Assembly (NCBI RefSeq): GCF_029581275.1
Contig: NZ_CP120742.1
Coordinates: 6,262,501-6,326,500 of the forward strand
Origin: Micromonospora sp. WMMD1155
GTDB lineage: Bacteria > Actinomycetota > Actinomycetes > Mycobacteriales > Micromonosporaceae
Direction of reading: 5' to 3'
DNA length: 64,000 nt
Below are positions 19,689 to 29,660 of the stretch, piece by piece (the stretch's first letter is position 1; every line of letters begins with the position of its first letter). The notes beneath the pieces are model-generated. The model had not been told where the DNA came from, did not search any database, and saw only the letters and a list, made by a program, of their open reading frames with translations. A program made the translations under genes and the position numbers.

Positions 19689-21278
19689 GTGTGTGGCATC
19701 GCGTTGAGCATCGGCCCCGAGGCCGACCCGGCGACGTTCCGGCGGATGCTCGCCGTCCTGGCCCCACGCGGTGAGGTCACCGAGACCCGGTCCGAGAACG
19801 GTCTGCTCGCCGGCACCCGCCGACTGCGGATCGTCGACCGGGACCGGGCGGTTCAGCCGTGGACCTCCACCGACGAACGCTGGTTGCTCTGCTTCAACGG
19901 GGAGATCTTCAACCACCGGGAGCTGCGGGCGCAGTTGACCCGTCTCGGGCAGGTCTTCCGCACCGACAGCGACACCGAGGTGCTGCTCGCCGCGTTCCAG
20001 CAGTGGGGCGAGGCGGCGGTGACCAGGCTCCGCGGCGAGTACGCCTTCGCGATCGTCGAGCGGGCCACCGGCCGGGCCTACCTGGCCCGCGACCCGGTCG
20101 GGGTCAAGCCGCTGTACTGGTCCCGCCGTCCCGGCTGCCTGCACCTCGCCTCCGAGGTGAAGGCGCTCGTCGGGCACGGCGCCCCGATCGTCGAGGTGCC
20201 GCCCGGCCACCACGGCTGGGCGGAGGCGGACGGGCACGTGCGGTTCACCCCGCACGTCGACCTGCTCACCATCGGCGCGGGCCTGCCCGTCATCGACGAC
20301 CCGGACGAGGCCGCCCTGCTCGTCCGCGCCGCGTTGAGCGACTCGATCCGGATGCGGGTGGAGACCGACCTGACCGTCGGGGTGGTGCTCTCCGGTGGAT
20401 TGGACAGCTCGCTGACACTGCGGCAGGTGCGCGACATCCACCCGGACTGCGTGGCCGTGACGGTCGGGGTGGCGGACAGCCCCGACGTGGCGTACGCCCG
20501 ACGGCTCGCCGCCGACCTCGACGTTCCGCACGTGGTGGTCGAGCTGCGTCCGCGGGACATCCGGCTCGCCGACGTCCGCGAGGCGATCCGGATCTCCGAG
20601 CTGACCGAGTACGGCGACATCATCAACGCGGTCGTCTCGGTGCCGATCTTCCGGCGGCTGCGCGACCTGGGCATCAAGGTGGTGCTCACCGGCGACGGCT
20701 CCGACGAGCTGTTCGGCGGCTACCCGATGTACCACCAGGTCGGCCCCACCGCGGCGCGACGGTTGTTCCTGCACCGGATCCGCAACCTGTGCCGTACGGA
20801 GTTGCAGCGCGTCGACCGGGCCGCCATGGGGCACGGGGTGGAGGCCCGGGTGCCGTTCCTCGACCTCAGCGTCGTGGAACTGGCGATGCGACTGCCGGTG
20901 GATCTGAAGATCCGCCACGGGCAGGAGAAGTGGATCGTCCGCCGGGCGTTCGCGGACGTGCTGCCGGACTACATCCTGCGCCGCCCCAAGAACCCGATGT
21001 CCTACTCGTCCGGATTGCACGAGCGGGTCCGGCTGTACAAGCCGCTCTTCGCCCGACTGCACCGCTCGTTCGGCTACGACCTGCAGGAGCCGGTCCGCCG
21101 GGACTTCGACACCGTCCTCAGCCGCTGCGGCAACGACCTGGACCGGGCGATCGCCGACGGGTTGAGCCGACCCGACTACACGGTGTTGGAGCACGCCCGC
21201 GACCTGGTCGGTGCGGCCAGGTGGAACGCCGCGCCGATGGTCCGTCGACTGGTCGGCCCGCGCCCGCCCCGCCGCTGA
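19689..21278 (+). CDS. Asparagine-synthase-type glutamine amidotransferase
   Basis: A 529-residue AsnB-class enzyme. The N-terminal glutaminase domain begins MCGIALSIG, with nucleophile Cys2 after Met removal, and has NGEIFNH and DTEVLL for glutamine binding. The synthetase domain has the ATP pyrophosphatase loop SGGLDSS (about residue 235) and GDGSDELFGGYPMY. The usual RHRGPD segment reads LAPRGEV, an unusual variant. It could make free asparagine or amidate another carboxylate, such as a peptide or cell-wall precursor. The GTG start is four bases after the upstream stop. Confidence 0.88.
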   Translation: MCGIALSIGPEADPATFRRMLAVLAPRGEVTETRSENGLLAGTRRLRIVDRDRAVQPWTSTDERWLLCFNGEIFNHRELRAQLTRLGQVFRTDSDTEVLLAAFQQWGEAAVTRLRGEYAFAIVERATGRAYLARDPVGVKPLYWSRRPGCLHLASEVKALVGHGAPIVEVPPGHHGWAEADGHVRFTPHVDLLTIGAGLPVIDDPDEAALLVRAALSDSIRMRVETDLTVGVVLSGGLDSSLTLRQVRDIHPDCVAVTVGVADSPDVAYARRLAADLDVPHVVVELRPRDIRLADVREAIRISELTEYGDIINAVVSVPIFRRLRDLGIKVVLTGDGSDELFGGYPMYHQVGPTAARRLFLHRIRNLCRTELQRVDRAAMGHGVEARVPFLDLSVVELAMRLPVDLKIRHGQEKWIVRRAFADVLPDYILRRPKNPMSYSSGLHERVRLYKPLFARLHRSFGYDLQEPVRRDFDTVLSRCGNDLDRAIADGLSRPDYTVLEHARDLVGAARWNAAPMVRRLVGPRPPRR

Positions 21279-21311
21279 ACTCCCCGCCCGACCGTTCCTG
21301 GCGGCCGGCGG

Positions 21312-22541
21312 TCAGCTCCCCAGCAGCAGCGCGCCGACCGCGGCGAGCGTGCCGGTGACCGCGAGCAGCGTGCTGGTCAGCACGAACCGGGTCACCGGCA
21401 CCGCCACCCCGGCGGCCCGGCACCGCTCGAACCAGAGCAGGGTGGCCAGCGAGGCCCAGGGGGCGGCCAGCGGGCCGACGTTGGTGCCGATCAGCAGGGC
21501 CAGCAGGCGGGTGTGGTCACCGGTCGGCAGCACCGACTCGCCGGCCAGGTAGGCGGGCAGGTTGTTCACCCCGTTGGCGAGCAGTGCACCGGTGCCTCCG
21601 GCGCGCAGGGCGCCCAGCGCTCCACCGTCGGCGCCGAGCAGGGTGCCGACCAGGTCGTCCAGACCGTGCCGGCCGAAGGTCTGCACCACCAGGAACAGGC
21701 CGGTGACGAAGAACAGCAGGCGCACCGGGACGAGCCCCGGGCGCAGCGTGGCGGGGGAGCGGAGGAGGAACCCGACCAGGACCAACGCGAGCGCGACGGT
21801 GGAGGCGAGACCGATCTCCACTCCGGCGAGGATGCCGGCGACGAAGAGCAGACAACCGGCCAGCGCCGTGCGGTGCAGCACCGGATCGGCGGGCACGTGG
21901 CGGGCCGGTGGGACGAAGCGCCCACCGCTCGGCCGTTCCCGTCGCCACCAGGCGAACCAGAGCAGGGCCATGGTCACCGTGACGGCGGCGAGCTGCGGCA
22001 GCGCCATCCGGGCCGCGTACGTCAGGGGGGCCAGCCCGACCCGGTCGGCGGCGAGCAGGTTGGTCAGGTTGGACACCGGCAGCAGCAGGCTCGCGGTGTT
22101 GGCCAACCAGACCGTGGTGACGGCGAGCGGGGCGGCGGGGATCCGCAGGTTCCGGGCCAGTGCGAGCAGCACCGGGGTGAGCAGCACGGCGGTGGTGTCG
22201 AGGTTGAGCACGAGCGTGGTCAGTGTGGCCAGACCGCCGCAGAGCAGGAACAACGCGACCCACCTGCCCCGGGAGGCCCGGGCCAGTCGGCTGGCCAGCA
22301 CGTCGAAGACACCGGCCACGGCGGTCAACTCGGCGAGCACGATCACGGTGCCGAGGAACAGCAGCAACGGCAGGATCCGGTGCAGGGTCTGGGTGGTCTC
22401 GGCACGGGGGAGCAGCCCGCTCAGCGCGCAGGCCGCGCCGACCACGGCGAGCACGACCGCCACCACGTCCAGCGGGTGGGGCCGTCGGCGCGTGGTCGGT
22501 TCGGGCGGGGCTGCGACTGTCACATCTCGTGACGTTCGCAC
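21312..22541 (-). CDS. ArsB/NhaD-type (SLC13-like) ion transporter
   Basis: A roughly 410-residue membrane protein with 10-12 helices. It shows the two inverted halves of the ion transporter superfamily, with helix-breaking motifs NLDTTAVLLTPV and NGVNNLPAYLAGE and the pair WLANTASLLLPVSNLTNLL and GTNVGPLAAPWASLATLL. Members move arsenite, sodium or carboxylates; no arsenic genes lie nearby. The start is uncertain: a GTG at 22541 has AGGA close upstream, while the open frame reaches a TTG at 22565. Confidence 0.78.
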   Translation of the reverse strand: MRTSRDVTVAAPPEPTTRRRPHPLDVVAVVLAVVGAACALSGLLPRAETTQTLHRILPLLLFLGTVIVLAELTAVAGVFDVLASRLARASRGRWVALFLLCGGLATLTTLVLNLDTTAVLLTPVLLALARNLRIPAAPLAVTTVWLANTASLLLPVSNLTNLLAADRVGLAPLTYAARMALPQLAAVTVTMALLWFAWWRRERPSGGRFVPPARHVPADPVLHRTALAGCLLFVAGILAGVEIGLASTVALALVLVGFLLRSPATLRPGLVPVRLLFFVTGLFLVVQTFGRHGLDDLVGTLLGADGGALGALRAGGTGALLANGVNNLPAYLAGESVLPTGDHTRLLALLIGTNVGPLAAPWASLATLLWFERCRAAGVAVPVTRFVLTSTLLAVTGTLAAVGALLLGS

Positions 22542-22693
22542 AGGTCCTGACCCCCCGCTCGGCAACCCCGGGCGAGGGTGACCAGTCCCACGACGCCCGC
22601 CGTCGAGCGCCCAGCCGGCCCGCGTCCCCCGCCGCGCCGCACCGATCGGGCGGGGTGGGCGACGAGCTGACCTGTCGGGTCTTCCGGACGTCG

Positions 22694-22731
22694 CCGGGCC
22701 CGGCCCCCCGACGTCGGGGGACCGGGCCCGG
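22694..22731 (-). terminator. Terminator of the LVIVD-repeat gene
   Basis: Arms 22694-22711 and 22714-22731 pair with one mismatch around a 2-base loop. It starts 16 bases past the stop on the minus strand. Confidence 0.75.
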
Positions 22732-22746
22732 TTGCGTGCTCGGTGC

Positions 22747-24192
<1,446 letters not shown>

Positions 24193-24254
24193 CGGCGGGG
24201 CCCTTCGCAAGGGGGAGACGATGGTTGACACGTTACCGTCCGGCGAAGATCGTC

Positions 24255-24274
24255 GATGTGAGCTGGATCACATC
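24255..24274. promoter_or_regulatory. CRP/FNR-type palindromic operator
   Basis: GATGTGA, six bases, then TCACATC: a perfect palindrome with 7-base arms that contains the full CRP consensus TGTGA-N6-TCACA. It sits between divergent genes, 63 bases before the LVIVD-repeat start and 57 bases before the DUF305 start, so it could control both. Confidence 0.75.
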
Positions 24275-24330
24275 AAAGTGGGTTCTTCAATAGATAACAT
24301 CGCGGTGACCTCGACCTCAGGGAGTGGCCC

Positions 24331-25035
24331 ATGACCGATCGGCGCGCGCGCACCCTGGCAGTCGTCACACTGGCTCTCGTGCTGCCGCTGGCGGCGTTCT
24401 TCGCGATCCGTCTCGGCGACGACACCGGCACGGGCACCGGGCAGCCGGTCTCCGCACCCGCCTCCAGCGCGCCGCCGACCGCCAGCCCCGTCCCCACCGA
24501 CCTGACGGTCATCGCGCCCGGCCGCCCGGGCGAGACGGCGGCCACCCGCCCGGCGCACGAGGTCCGCGACGTCGGCCCCGCACCGCACAACGCACTGGAC
24601 GTCATGTTCGTCCAGATGATGATCCCGCACCACGCGCAGGCCCTGGCGATGGCGGAACTCGCCCCCGACCGGGCCGCCGACCCCGACGTCCGTGCCATCG
24701 CCGAGCGCATCCGCGCCAGCCAGGGGCCGGAGATGGGCGTGATGCGCGGCTGGCTGCAGACCCGTGGCCTCCCGGCGGAGGGGCCGGGGCACGATCACGG
24801 CACCATGCGTGGCATGCAGTCGCCCGAGGCGATGCGGCAGCTCGCCGCGACCCGCGGCGCGGACTTCGACCGGCTCTTCGTGCGGATGATGACCGAGCAT
24901 CACCAGGGCGCCATCGAGTTGGCCACCAACCTGCTCACCGTCGGCTCCGACCTGACGCTCAACGAGTTCGCCAACGCCGTCGCCACCGAGCAGACCGTCG
25001 AGATCGACCGCATGCGCGAGATCCTCGACCGCTGA
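24331..25035 (+). CDS. DUF305 secreted or lipid-proximal metal-binding-type protein
   Basis: A 234-residue protein with one N-terminal hydrophobic segment (about residues 8-25) that serves as signal or anchor, then a Thr/Pro/Ala linker. Two DUF305 halves follow, each with the paired-histidine motif: MMIPHHAQALAMAEL and MMTEHHQGAIELA. A His-rich loop (GHDHGTMRGM) lies between them. The fold is a ferritin-like helical bundle, and the family is often tied to copper or other metals. It lies downstream of the CRP-type site. Confidence 0.87.
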   Translation: MTDRRARTLAVVTLALVLPLAAFFAIRLGDDTGTGTGQPVSAPASSAPPTASPVPTDLTVIAPGRPGETAATRPAHEVRDVGPAPHNALDVMFVQMMIPHHAQALAMAELAPDRAADPDVRAIAERIRASQGPEMGVMRGWLQTRGLPAEGPGHDHGTMRGMQSPEAMRQLAATRGADFDRLFVRMMTEHHQGAIELATNLLTVGSDLTLNEFANAVATEQTVEIDRMREILDR

Positions 25036-25076
25036 GCCCGGGCGCGAGGCGTGCGGGCCGGGAAGGCCCCGACACG

Positions 25077-25082
25077 TACCCT
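25077..25082 (+). promoter_or_regulatory. -10 element upstream of the histidine kinase
   Basis: TACCCT eight bases before the GTG at 25091, with no ribosome-binding site. This fits a leaderless or near-leaderless message. Confidence 0.5.
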
Positions 25083-25090
25083 GGGTCACC

Positions 25091-26296
25091 GTGAGACGCA
25101 CCCTCTTCGGTCGCCCGCTGCGCGGCGTCGCCTTCGACGTGGCCGTCGCCGCCCTGGTGGTGCTCGTCTCCCTCGCCTCGGCGGTGAACCAGCCGGGTCA
25201 GTGGGCGGCCACCGCGGTCGGTGTGGGGATGGCGGTGGCGCTGCTGTTCCGCCGTACCCACCCGAGAGCGGTGACAGTGGTGGTCGCGGCGCTCGCCCTG
25301 GTCCAGGTGATCGCCGAGTGGGGTCCCCTCGTCTACGACGTCGCCGTCCTGATCGCGCTCTACAGCGTGGTGAAGTACGGCGAGCGCCTGCGCGACGGAG
25401 TCCTGGCCGGCGCGGTCGCCGCCGTGGGCGTGCTGCTGGCCGCCGCGCAGACCCCCGGCGTCATCCAGTGGTGGGTCACCGCGCTGTGGTACGCCCTGGT
25501 CACCGGCGCGGTGTGGCTGGTCGCGCTGAACGTGCGGACCCGGCGGCTCTACGTGCTCAGCCTGGAGGAGCGGGCCACCACCCTGGAACGCGAACGGGAG
25601 GCCGAGTCCCGCGCGGCGGTCGCCGAGGAACGCACCCGCATCGCCCGGGAACTGCACGACGTGGTCGCCCACAGCATGGCGGTGATGATCGTCCAGGCGG
25701 ACGGCGCCCGGTTCATGCTCGACCGGGACCCCGCCCAGGCGCGTACCGCCGTGAAGGTGGTCGCGGACACCGGCCGGCAGGCCCTGGAGGAGATGCGTCG
25801 GCTGGTCGGCGTCCTGCGCGACGCCGGACCGGGCGGAGCGGACGGGCTCGTCGTGGCCGCCGACCCGGAGCACCGCCGCCTGGCCCTGGCCGAGCTGCCC
25901 GACCTGCTGGCCCGGTTCGGTGACGCCGGGTTGCGGATCCGCAGCGCCGTCACCGGGACGCCTCCGGCGCTGCCCCCGGGGCTGGAGCTGACCGTCTACC
26001 GGGTGGTGCAGGAGGCGCTGACCAACGCGCTCAAGCACGCCGGTGTCGGCGCCGGCGTCGAGGTCGCGCTGACCTACGGCGACGAGGCCGTCGTGGTCCG
26101 GGTCGTCGACAACGGTCTGGGTCGCCCCCTGGTCAGCCCGGCGCCGTCGGGCGGTCACGGTCTGCTCGGCATGCGGGAGCGGGTGACGGTGTACGACGGC
26201 AGCCTCACCGCCGGTCCCCGACCGAGCGGGGGCTGGCTGGTCGAGGTACGGCTACCGCTACCGTCGGAGCCGGCAACGGAGGTGATCGCGGCATGA
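25091..26296 (+). CDS. Membrane sensor histidine kinase, NarL/DesK class
   Basis: A 401-residue kinase. Residues 12-145 hold four to five membrane helices with short loops, then a coiled segment rich in Glu and Arg. The HisKA_3 motif ARELHDVVAHSMAVM supplies the phospho-acceptor His. The ATPase domain has N box VVQEALTNALKHAG and G box GGHGLLGMRERV. The regulator gene overlaps by four bases (ATGA). Confidence 0.93.
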   Translation: MRRTLFGRPLRGVAFDVAVAALVVLVSLASAVNQPGQWAATAVGVGMAVALLFRRTHPRAVTVVVAALALVQVIAEWGPLVYDVAVLIALYSVVKYGERLRDGVLAGAVAAVGVLLAAAQTPGVIQWWVTALWYALVTGAVWLVALNVRTRRLYVLSLEERATTLEREREAESRAAVAEERTRIARELHDVVAHSMAVMIVQADGARFMLDRDPAQARTAVKVVADTGRQALEEMRRLVGVLRDAGPGGADGLVVAADPEHRRLALAELPDLLARFGDAGLRIRSAVTGTPPALPPGLELTVYRVVQEALTNALKHAGVGAGVEVALTYGDEAVVVRVVDNGLGRPLVSPAPSGGHGLLGMRERVTVYDGSLTAGPRPSGGWLVEVRLPLPSEPATEVIAA

Positions 26297-26958
26297 CGAT
26301 CCGGGTGGTGATCGTGGACGACCAGGCGCTGGTCCGCGCCGGTTTCCGGATGGTGCTGGACTCCCAGCCCGACCTGGAGGTGGTCGGGGAGGCGATCGAC
26401 GGCGCCGACGCCCTGCGGGTGCTCGCCCGCACCGAGGCCGACGTCGTCGTGATGGACATCCGGATGCCGACGATGGACGGGGTGGAGGCCACCCGGCGGC
26501 TGTGCGCCGACCGGTCCGCCGCGGCGCCCCGGGTGCTGGTCCTGACCACCTTCGACACCGAGGCCGACGCGTTCGCGGCCCTTCAGGCCGGCGCGAGTGG
26601 GTTCCTGCTCAAGAACGTCCCACCGGAGGACCTGCTGGCCGCGATCCGGGTGGTGGCCCAGGGCGACTCCGTGGTCGCCCCGTCGATCACCCGGCGGCTG
26701 CTGGACCGGTTCGCCGGGCAGCTCGGCACCGCACCGCGTACCGACCCGCGGCTGGCGCAGCTCACCGAACGGGAACGGGAGGTGCTGCTGCTCGTCGCGC
26801 AGGGGCTGTCCAACGGGGAGATCGCCGACCGGGTGCACGTGGCCGAGGCGACGGTGAAGACCCACGTCGGGCGGATCCTGGCGAAGCTCCAGCTCCGCGA
26901 CCGGGTTCAGGCGGTGGTCCTGGCGTACGAGAGCGGGTTGGTCACACCCGGCGGATGA
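26293..26958 (+). CDS. NarL-family response regulator
   Basis: A 221-residue regulator. The receiver domain has DD at residues 9-10, phospho-acceptor Asp55 in VVMDIRMPTMDG and Lys in GFLLKN. The C-terminal LuxR helix-turn-helix contains SNGEIADRVHVAEATVKTHV. It is coupled to the kinase upstream. A permease gene follows 147 bases later, so the pair may sense or control its substrate, as in antibiotic-sensing modules. Confidence 0.94.
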   Translation: MTIRVVIVDDQALVRAGFRMVLDSQPDLEVVGEAIDGADALRVLARTEADVVVMDIRMPTMDGVEATRRLCADRSAAAPRVLVLTTFDTEADAFAALQAGASGFLLKNVPPEDLLAAIRVVAQGDSVVAPSITRRLLDRFAGQLGTAPRTDPRLAQLTEREREVLLLVAQGLSNGEIADRVHVAEATVKTHVGRILAKLQLRDRVQAVVLAYESGLVTPGG

Positions 26959-27105
26959 CGCCGCGTACGACCTGGGTCGTAGCGACCGGCGGACGCACCG
27001 CGACCCGGGGGGCACACAGGTCGAGCGCGCAGGTGGAGATCGACTGACCGGCCTCGGCCATAGCGTCGGAGGGGTCCGATCCGCCACCCGCACCGGGAGC
27101 CCCGC

Positions 27106-29580
27106 TTGATCCGCCTGACCCTGCGCTCGCTGCGTGCCGAGGCGCTGCGCATGCTGCTCTCCGCGCTGGCCGTCGTGCTCGGTGTCGCGTTCGTCGCCGG
27201 CACCATGATCTTCGTCGACGGGATGCGCGCCGGAACGTACGAGCGGGCCGGGACGTTCGACCGCCACACCGACCTGGGTGTCTACTCCGCCGGCCGGGAG
27301 GTGCTGCCGCCGACCCTGGTCGACCGGGTACGCGCTGTCGACGGGGTGGCCGCCGCGGCCGGTGAGTTGACCGACACCGCCGGGGTGCTCGGCGTCGACG
27401 GTCGACCGGTGCTCGGCTTCACCGTGCTCGCCGCCATCCCCACCGAGGACGCCCTGCGCTCGTACGACGTGGTCGCCGGACGGTTGCCCGACCGCGCCGG
27501 AGAGGTGGTGCTCGACGCGGAGACGGTCGCCGCGGAGGGTTTCGCGCTCGGTGCCGCGGTCCGAGTCGGCGGCGCCACCGGCCCGGCCCACCCGTACACC
27601 CTGGTCGGCACCGTCGACGTGGCCGGGACCGCCCGCGACGTCGGCGGCCCGTTCGTCGGCATGGTCGGACCGGACGCGCTGGCCCTCACCGTCCGGCCCG
27701 GATACGGCCGGGTCCTGGTGGCCGCCCGACCGGGGGCCTCCGTCGCGGCGCTGACCGAGCGGCTGCGCGCGGTGGTCGGCGGCGAGGCCACCGTGAAGAG
27801 CCGTGCGCAGATTCTCGACGAGGCCGTCGAGGACGCGGTCCGCAACGTGGAGCAGTTCCGGATGCTGTTGTTGATCTTCGTTGGGGTCGCCGTCGTGGTG
27901 GCCGGTTTCGTCATCGCCAACACGTTCGCGATCGTGTTGGCGCAGCGCACCCGCCGGACCGCCCTGCTGCGCCTGATCGGGGCCACCCGTGGTCAGGTGT
28001 TCCGGGCGGCCGTACTGGAGTCGGCGGTGCTGGGCCTGGTGCCCTCCGCGTGCGGGGTGCTGCTCGGGGTCGCCCTCGCCGGTGGGATGCGACTGATGAT
28101 GTCCCGACTGGACGCGCCGGTCACCGGCGGCCTGACCGTGACCGGCTCGACCGTCGTCACCGGCCTGCTCCTGGGCACCGCGTTGACCGTGTGCGCCGCT
28201 CTGCTTCCGGCCTGGCGGGGGACCCGGGTCGCCCCGGTGGCCGCGCTCACCGACGCCGCGGTGCAGCCCGCGCGGGCTGCTGGTCGGGTACGCCTGGCCG
28301 TCGGCGCGGTGGTGCTGACCGTCGGTGTCGCGGCGCTGGCCGGTGCCGCCGACGCCGGTCAACTGCTGCTGGTGGCGGTCGGCGGGGTACTGGCCTTCTT
28401 CGGGATCGTGCTGTTCGGGCCGGTGCTCGTCCCGGCCCTGGCCCGGGTGTTCGGCTGGCCAGCTCGTCGCGTGCTCGGGGCGACCGGTGACCTGGCGGTG
28501 GCCAACACGATCCGCAACCCGCGGCGGGTCGCCGCGAGCGCCACCGCCCTGGTGATCGGGATCGGGCTGGTGTCGGCGTTCATGGTCGGCGCCCGCAGCA
28601 CCAAGGACGGCATCGAACGCAGCGTGGACGCCCAGATCGGCACCGACTTCGTGGTCAGCGGTATCGGTCAGAACCTGCCGGCCGCGCTCGCCGGTGAGCT
28701 GGCCGCCCGCCCCGAGTTGGGTGTGGTGCACGAGCAGCTCAGCACGGTCGTCGCCGACGTCGAGATCCGCGCGGCCCACCCGGCGCTGGTCGGCCGGACC
28801 CTGGGCGCGGTGCTCGCCGGCGACGTCGCGCGGCTCGGGCCGGGGCAGGTGCTGGTGCACCGGGAGGTGGCGCAGGCACGCGGCTGGCAGGTCGGCTCAC
28901 CGGTCACCGTGCGGGGCCGCTCGTTCCGGGTGGCCGCCGTGGTCACCGACGACACGTCCGGCGACGGCGCGCCGACCGGGCACGTCATCGACATGGCCGA
29001 CGAGGACTTCGCCGCGCTCTTTCCCGACCAGCGCGGTTTCCTGGCCGAGGTGGACCCCGCCGCCGGGGTGAGCGCCGACCGGGCCCGGGAGGCGATCGAG
29101 ACGGTGCTGGGCCGCTACCCGACGGTGAACCTGATGGACCAGGGCGCGTACAAGAGGATGCTGACCGGCACCGTCGACATGCTGCTCGTCTTCGTCACCG
29201 CGCTGCTCGGCCTGGCGGTCGTGATCGCCCTGGTCGGCGTGGCTAACACGCTGAGCCTGTCGGTGGTCGAGCGCACCAGGGAGAACGCCGTGCTCCGGGC
29301 GGTCGGGCTCACCCGGGGACGCATGCGGGGCGTACTCGCCGTGGAGGCGGTGCTGATGGCGCTGGTCGGCGCGGTGCTCGGCATCGGGCTGGGCACCGGC
29401 GTCAGCGCCTCCGCGATGGCCCTGCTGGCCCGCCTCGGCGGGGACTTCCACGTGGTGCTGCCGCTCGGTCAGCTCGGTCTGACCCTCGCCGTCGCGGTGC
29501 TGGCCGCCCTGCTCGCCTCGGTGCTACCGGCCCGTCGCGCGCTGTCCCGCCCGGTCGTCGAGGCGCTCGCCGACCAGTGA
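27106..29580 (+). CDS. FtsX-type ABC transporter permease (MacB/LolCE class)
   Basis: An 824-residue permease with the duplicated layout of this class: helix 1, a large extracytoplasmic domain, then a three-helix FtsX domain (VVVAGFVIANTFAIVLAQRTR), two further helices, a second extracytoplasmic domain and a second FtsX domain (VVIALVGVANTLSLSVVERTR). The TTG start has GGGAG seven bases upstream. Such permeases need an ATPase, usually encoded next door, but none is found between it and the regulator or downstream. The substrate may be a lipid, lipoprotein or peptide. Confidence 0.9.
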   Translation: MIRLTLRSLRAEALRMLLSALAVVLGVAFVAGTMIFVDGMRAGTYERAGTFDRHTDLGVYSAGREVLPPTLVDRVRAVDGVAAAAGELTDTAGVLGVDGRPVLGFTVLAAIPTEDALRSYDVVAGRLPDRAGEVVLDAETVAAEGFALGAAVRVGGATGPAHPYTLVGTVDVAGTARDVGGPFVGMVGPDALALTVRPGYGRVLVAARPGASVAALTERLRAVVGGEATVKSRAQILDEAVEDAVRNVEQFRMLLLIFVGVAVVVAGFVIANTFAIVLAQRTRRTALLRLIGATRGQVFRAAVLESAVLGLVPSACGVLLGVALAGGMRLMMSRLDAPVTGGLTVTGSTVVTGLLLGTALTVCAALLPAWRGTRVAPVAALTDAAVQPARAAGRVRLAVGAVVLTVGVAALAGAADAGQLLLVAVGGVLAFFGIVLFGPVLVPALARVFGWPARRVLGATGDLAVANTIRNPRRVAASATALVIGIGLVSAFMVGARSTKDGIERSVDAQIGTDFVVSGIGQNLPAALAGELAARPELGVVHEQLSTVVADVEIRAAHPALVGRTLGAVLAGDVARLGPGQVLVHREVAQARGWQVGSPVTVRGRSFRVAAVVTDDTSGDGAPTGHVIDMADEDFAALFPDQRGFLAEVDPAAGVSADRAREAIETVLGRYPTVNLMDQGAYKRMLTGTVDMLLVFVTALLGLAVVIALVGVANTLSLSVVERTRENAVLRAVGLTRGRMRGVLAVEAVLMALVGAVLGIGLGTGVSASAMALLARLGGDFHVVLPLGQLGLTLAVAVLAALLASVLPARRALSRPVVEALADQ

Positions 29581-29611
29581 CCCGCGACGTCGGCCCGGAC
29601 GGACATCCGCC

Positions 29612-29647
29612 GGCCGGTCCCGCCGACTGTCGGCGGCGGGACCGGCC
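29612..29647. terminator. Bidirectional terminator between convergent genes
   Basis: 14-base arms (GGCCGGTCCCGCCG and its complement; 29612-29625 and 29634-29647) between the permease and the nucleotide-sugar dehydrogenase stops. Confidence 0.8.
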
Positions 29648-29660
29648 AGCGGTGCCGGGT

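Noticed and set aside
18716..21278. A lasso-peptide cluster based on the AsnB-like protein
   Set aside because: There is no precursor peptide, no RRE protein and no ABC exporter nearby. The partner resembles an M15 peptidase, not a transglutaminase-like lasso protease.
21312..22541. An arsenic-resistance operon
   Set aside because: The permease is ArsB-like in fold only. The ArsR remnant lies 2.7 kb away on the other strand, and no arsC or arsA is present.
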